From: DATBMY01 sp036554605
Lineage (GTDB): Bacteria > Acidobacteriota > Blastocatellia > UBA7656
Length of the DNA: 13,562 nt
Reading direction: 5' to 3'
Assembly: GCA_036554605.1 (NCBI GenBank)
Contig: DATBMY010000468.1
Span: 1-13,562, forward strand
Part shown: piece by piece, positions 11,331 through 13,562 of the stretch
Layout of the letters: the number at the start of each line of letters is the position of its first letter
Position numbering within the stretch: position 1 is the stretch's first letter
The notes under the pieces: generated by a model
Databases searched by the model: none
What the model was told of the DNA's origin: nothing
Seen by the model: only the letters and a program-made list of their open reading frames with translations
Made by a program: the position numbers and the translations under genes

Positions 11331-13562
11331 ATGTTCTACAATCCCGCAAAAGATCAGAAGCCGGTAAAGAGAAGATCCGCTCTTTCAGCAAAAACCTTGT
11401 CGCGAGCAGTTATCTTGATGCTGCTGGTGTCCGGTCAGGTTATTCTTTCAACTCGTCTGATGCAGCCATCACTGGCGAGTGCGCCGGCAACAGCGTCACG
11501 GGCGACGCCGATATTAGGGCAAGCCGAGATTGCTGATCGTTACGGCAAGCTACCGCTCAGCTTCGAGAGTAATGAAGGACAGACTGACCGTGTGGCCAGG
11601 TTTATTTCGCGTGGCCCCGGATATGACCTGTTCCTCACCGCAACGAGTGCCGTACTGACATTACGAAAACCTCGACCGCTGGCGACGACCGAACAAGAGA
11701 CAAGCAATCAGCCGCCCGAATCTTCCGTTCTACATCTGAAGATGATCGGCTCAAATCCAAAGCCGCGCATTGAGGGTAAAGAACAACTGCCTGGAAAGGT
11801 TAACTACTTAATTGGCGATGATCCTAAGAAGTGGCGCGCCAATATCCCGACCTATGGAAAGGTGTATTACACCGAGGTATATCCGAAGGTAGATCTGGTT
11901 TATTACGGGAATCGCACAGAGCTTGAGTTCGATTTTATAGTAGCTCCGGGCGGTAACGTGCAAGCGATCAAGTTTCAGGTTGATGGGACCGACCGGCTGA
12001 CGCTCGATGATGAAGGCAATTTATGTCTGGCCGTCAAACAAAGTGAAGTCATTTTGCACAAGCCCGTAATCTATCAGCTGACCGGCAAAGGCGACCGCCG
12101 CGAAGTGAAAGGCGAGTATGCAATCAAGGGTAAAGAGGTCCGCTTTAAAACGGGAGCATTTGATGCGAGCAAGCCTCTCATTATAGACCCCGTGCTCTCA
12201 TACTCAACCCTGCTGGGATCGGGCGGCAGCGAATCTGCGCTCGGGATCGCCGTTGACTCATCCGGCAGCGCGTACATCACCGGCAGCGCTAATTCAAGCG
12301 TTTTCCCAACAACGCCCGGCGCGTTCCAAACCAGTAGCTCATCCTTGGGGGGCGCTTTCGTAACAAAGTTAAATCCGACCGGGACCAGCCTCGTATACTC
12401 TACTTATATCAGCGGCAGTTCCGGGTCGTCGGGAACGGCAATAGCCGTCGACGCATCCGGCAACGCTTGTATTACCGGCAGTACCTCCTCGACCGACTAT
12501 CCGACAGTTAATCCATTAAAGACGAAGCGCGCCCTCTTCGAGACTACTGACGGCGCGGCCAGTTGGAATAACAACAATGATCTTAACAACGACGTCTCTG
12601 CACTGGCGGTTGCCCCGAACGCGCCTCTCACCATCTACGCGGGAACGACCGCCGGCCCTCATAAAAGCACGGATGGAGGAGCCACGTGGCAGAAGCCACA
12701 GAATGCGGGGCTGCCTACCTTCCCCCTTTCAACAGTGCTGGCCGTCGATCCTGCCAATCCGTCAATAGTGTATACCGGAATAATAAACGGCGGCCTTTAC
12801 AAGACGACCAACGGCGGCACAAGTTGGAGTTCTGTTGCTTTGCCCTTTAGTAGTGCGGTTGTTTTTAGCATCGCGTTTGACCCTTCAACGCCGTCGACGA
12901 TTTATGCGGGTTCAGGTAATGGCCTGTTCAAGAGCACTGACAACGGAAACACCTGGACTCCTTTGAACAATTTCGGCATCCCGGGCACGCCCAATGTGCG
13001 CTCGCTCGCGATAGACCCTACGAATACGGCGACTCTTTATGCAGGAACGTTTAGCAGCGGTGCCTTCAAGACCACAAACGGCGGTACTAGTTGGGCAGCT
13101 ATTCTCTCGGGCCAGGGAGGCTCAATTAACACTATAGCTATTGACCCTCTAAGTCCATTGACACTATACGCGGGCTCCAGCGGAAGCATTAACAAGAGCA
13201 CTAACGGCGGAAGCAGCTGGTCAGCCGCGAACCCTGGAGTACCCGCTAACTTTCAAATAAATGCGTTAATAATAGATCGGACGAATCCGCAGGCAGTCTA
13301 TGCGGCGACGGCCGGCGGCGGCGTGTTCAAAACGACAAACGGCGGAAACAGTTGGGCAGGGGCGAGTGCCGGTCTTTGGAAGGGCAATGTCGTTGCGCTT
13401 GCGACTGACCCCACGAATTCGGCGACTCTTTATGCGGGCACGAGCACCACCTTTAACGATGATGATGCCATCATTTCTGTATTGAACGCCTCGGGCTCGG
13501 CCTTATTGTTCTCAACTTATCTGGGGGGAATGCGCGAGGAAATCGGGCTCGGGATCACTCTT
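11331..13562 (+). CDS. Secreted SBBP-repeat protein with Asp-box propeller insertion (3' partial)
   Basis: ATG 11331 opens a frame of 744 codons that is still open at the window end; a TAA two codons upstream limits the start. Residues 15-50 look like a signal peptide: basic RR, hydrophobic AVILMLLVSGQVIL, then SLASAPA. Residues about 70-285 form the N-terminal domain typical of SBBP proteins (LSFESNEGQTD, VNYLIGDDPKKWRANIPTY, VYPKVDLVYYG, IDPVLSYSTLLG). SBBP repeats follow, with AVDSSGSAYITGS (307-319) and AVDASGNACITGS (372-384). At about 400-706 they give way to seven Asp-box repeats, then the SBBP pattern returns (LNASGSALLFSTYLGG, 718-733). Known: both repeat types build beta-propellers or sandwiches on exported proteins. 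The role is probably extracellular binding or adhesion; no catalytic motif is seen. There is no Shine-Dalgarno, and base composition is lower in GC than the minus-strand genes. Confidence 0.9.
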   Translation, partial: MFYNPAKDQKPVKRRSALSAKTLSRAVILMLLVSGQVILSTRLMQPSLASAPATASRATPILGQAEIADRYGKLPLSFESNEGQTDRVARFISRGPGYDLFLTATSAVLTLRKPRPLATTEQETSNQPPESSVLHLKMIGSNPKPRIEGKEQLPGKVNYLIGDDPKKWRANIPTYGKVYYTEVYPKVDLVYYGNRTELEFDFIVAPGGNVQAIKFQVDGTDRLTLDDEGNLCLAVKQSEVILHKPVIYQLTGKGDRREVKGEYAIKGKEVRFKTGAFDASKPLIIDPVLSYSTLLGSGGSESALGIAVDSSGSAYITGSANSSVFPTTPGAFQTSSSSLGGAFVTKLNPTGTSLVYSTYISGSSGSSGTAIAVDASGNACITGSTSSTDYPTVNPLKTKRALFETTDGAASWNNNNDLNNDVSALAVAPNAPLTIYAGTTAGPHKSTDGGATWQKPQNAGLPTFPLSTVLAVDPANPSIVYTGIINGGLYKTTNGGTSWSSVALPFSSAVVFSIAFDPSTPSTIYAGSGNGLFKSTDNGNTWTPLNNFGIPGTPNVRSLAIDPTNTATLYAGTFSSGAFKTTNGGTSWAAILSGQGGSINTIAIDPLSPLTLYAGSSGSINKSTNGGSSWSAANPGVPANFQINALIIDRTNPQAVYAATAGGGVFKTTNGGNSWAGASAGLWKGNVVALATDPTNSATLYAGTSTTFNDDDAIISVLNASGSALLFSTYLGGMREEIGLGITL
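12528..13448 (+). repeat. Seven Asp-box (BNR/sortilin-type) repeats within the SBBP protein
   Basis: The motif K-S/T-T-N/D-G-G-x-S/T-W recurs at residues 404-412 (degenerate, ETTDGAASW), 446-453, 491-499, 534-542, 580-588, 622-630 and 667-675 of the protein. The spacing is 41-46 residues. Most repeats are preceded by an (A/I)-x-DP-x-x-P-x-x-x-YAG strand. Seven blades would be enough to close a beta-propeller. At DNA level the copies are related but diverged, so this is old internal duplication and not a fresh tandem array. Confidence 0.85.

Noticed and set aside
12074..12280. Minus-strand ORF of 68 codons, and other small frames within 12.0-13.5 kb
   Set aside because: All lie inside the long plus-strand SBBP frame, which carries clear domain and repeat structure.
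12528..13448. Repeats considered as a CRISPR or DNA-level tandem array
   Set aside because: The repetition is at protein level with variable bases and 41-46 codon periods, typical of Asp-box blades.

Overview
The window looks like a piece of an Acidobacteriota chromosome, or a close relative from soil or a metagenome. This is an inference, not a sequence match. It rests on a cytochrome c / copper-monooxygenase-like protein at the left edge, a very large SBBP-repeat secreted protein at the right edge, and an orphan hybrid histidine kinase; families of this kind are abundant in that phylum. Nine clear protein genes are present, two of them cut by the window edges. No tRNA, rRNA, CRISPR array, transposase or phage gene is visible.

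Layout. 2-1138 (+) is the 3' part of a c-type cytochrome fused to a PHM-like copper domain, closed by a strong terminator at 1161-1197. From 1427 to 10610 every well-supported gene is on the minus strand. Read in the direction of transcription (right to left) they are: hybrid sensor kinase (8289-10610), HSL-type alpha/beta hydrolase (7023-8027), cyclic-nucleotide-domain FAD oxidoreductase (5237-6916) with a UBP zinc-finger protein 13 bp behind it (4954-5223), VOC/glyoxalase-like protein (3788-4486), AhpD-like protein (3082-3546), PaaI-type thioesterase (2380-2754) and ZIP metal transporter (1427-2323). From about 10611 to 11330 lies AT-richer non-coding DNA with a good sigma70-like promoter. 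It leads into the open SBBP/Asp-box gene (11331 to the right edge, +).

Theme. The middle of the window (about 3.1-6.9 kb) is a redox/detoxification neighbourhood with signs of decay. Two remnants lie between intact genes. One is the N-terminus of a short-chain dehydrogenase with a premature TAG followed by truncation (3580-3705). The other is a frameshifted piece of an Ohr/OsmC organic-hydroperoxide reductase (4856-4950). A 29-codon ORF joined by ATGA overlaps on both sides bridges VOC and the SDR remnant and may be scar sequence from another lost gene.

The most interesting intact unit is the FAD oxidoreductase plus UBP zinc finger. The enzyme has the thioredoxin-reductase fold behind a cNMP-binding domain and a glutaredoxin-like linker, but the CxxC active site of thioredoxin reductase is replaced by VATF. 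A bacterial homologue of a ubiquitin-tail-binding zinc finger is made right behind it. Its partner and substrate cannot be read from sequence. Several minus-strand genes also have perfect hairpins at or just after their stop codons.
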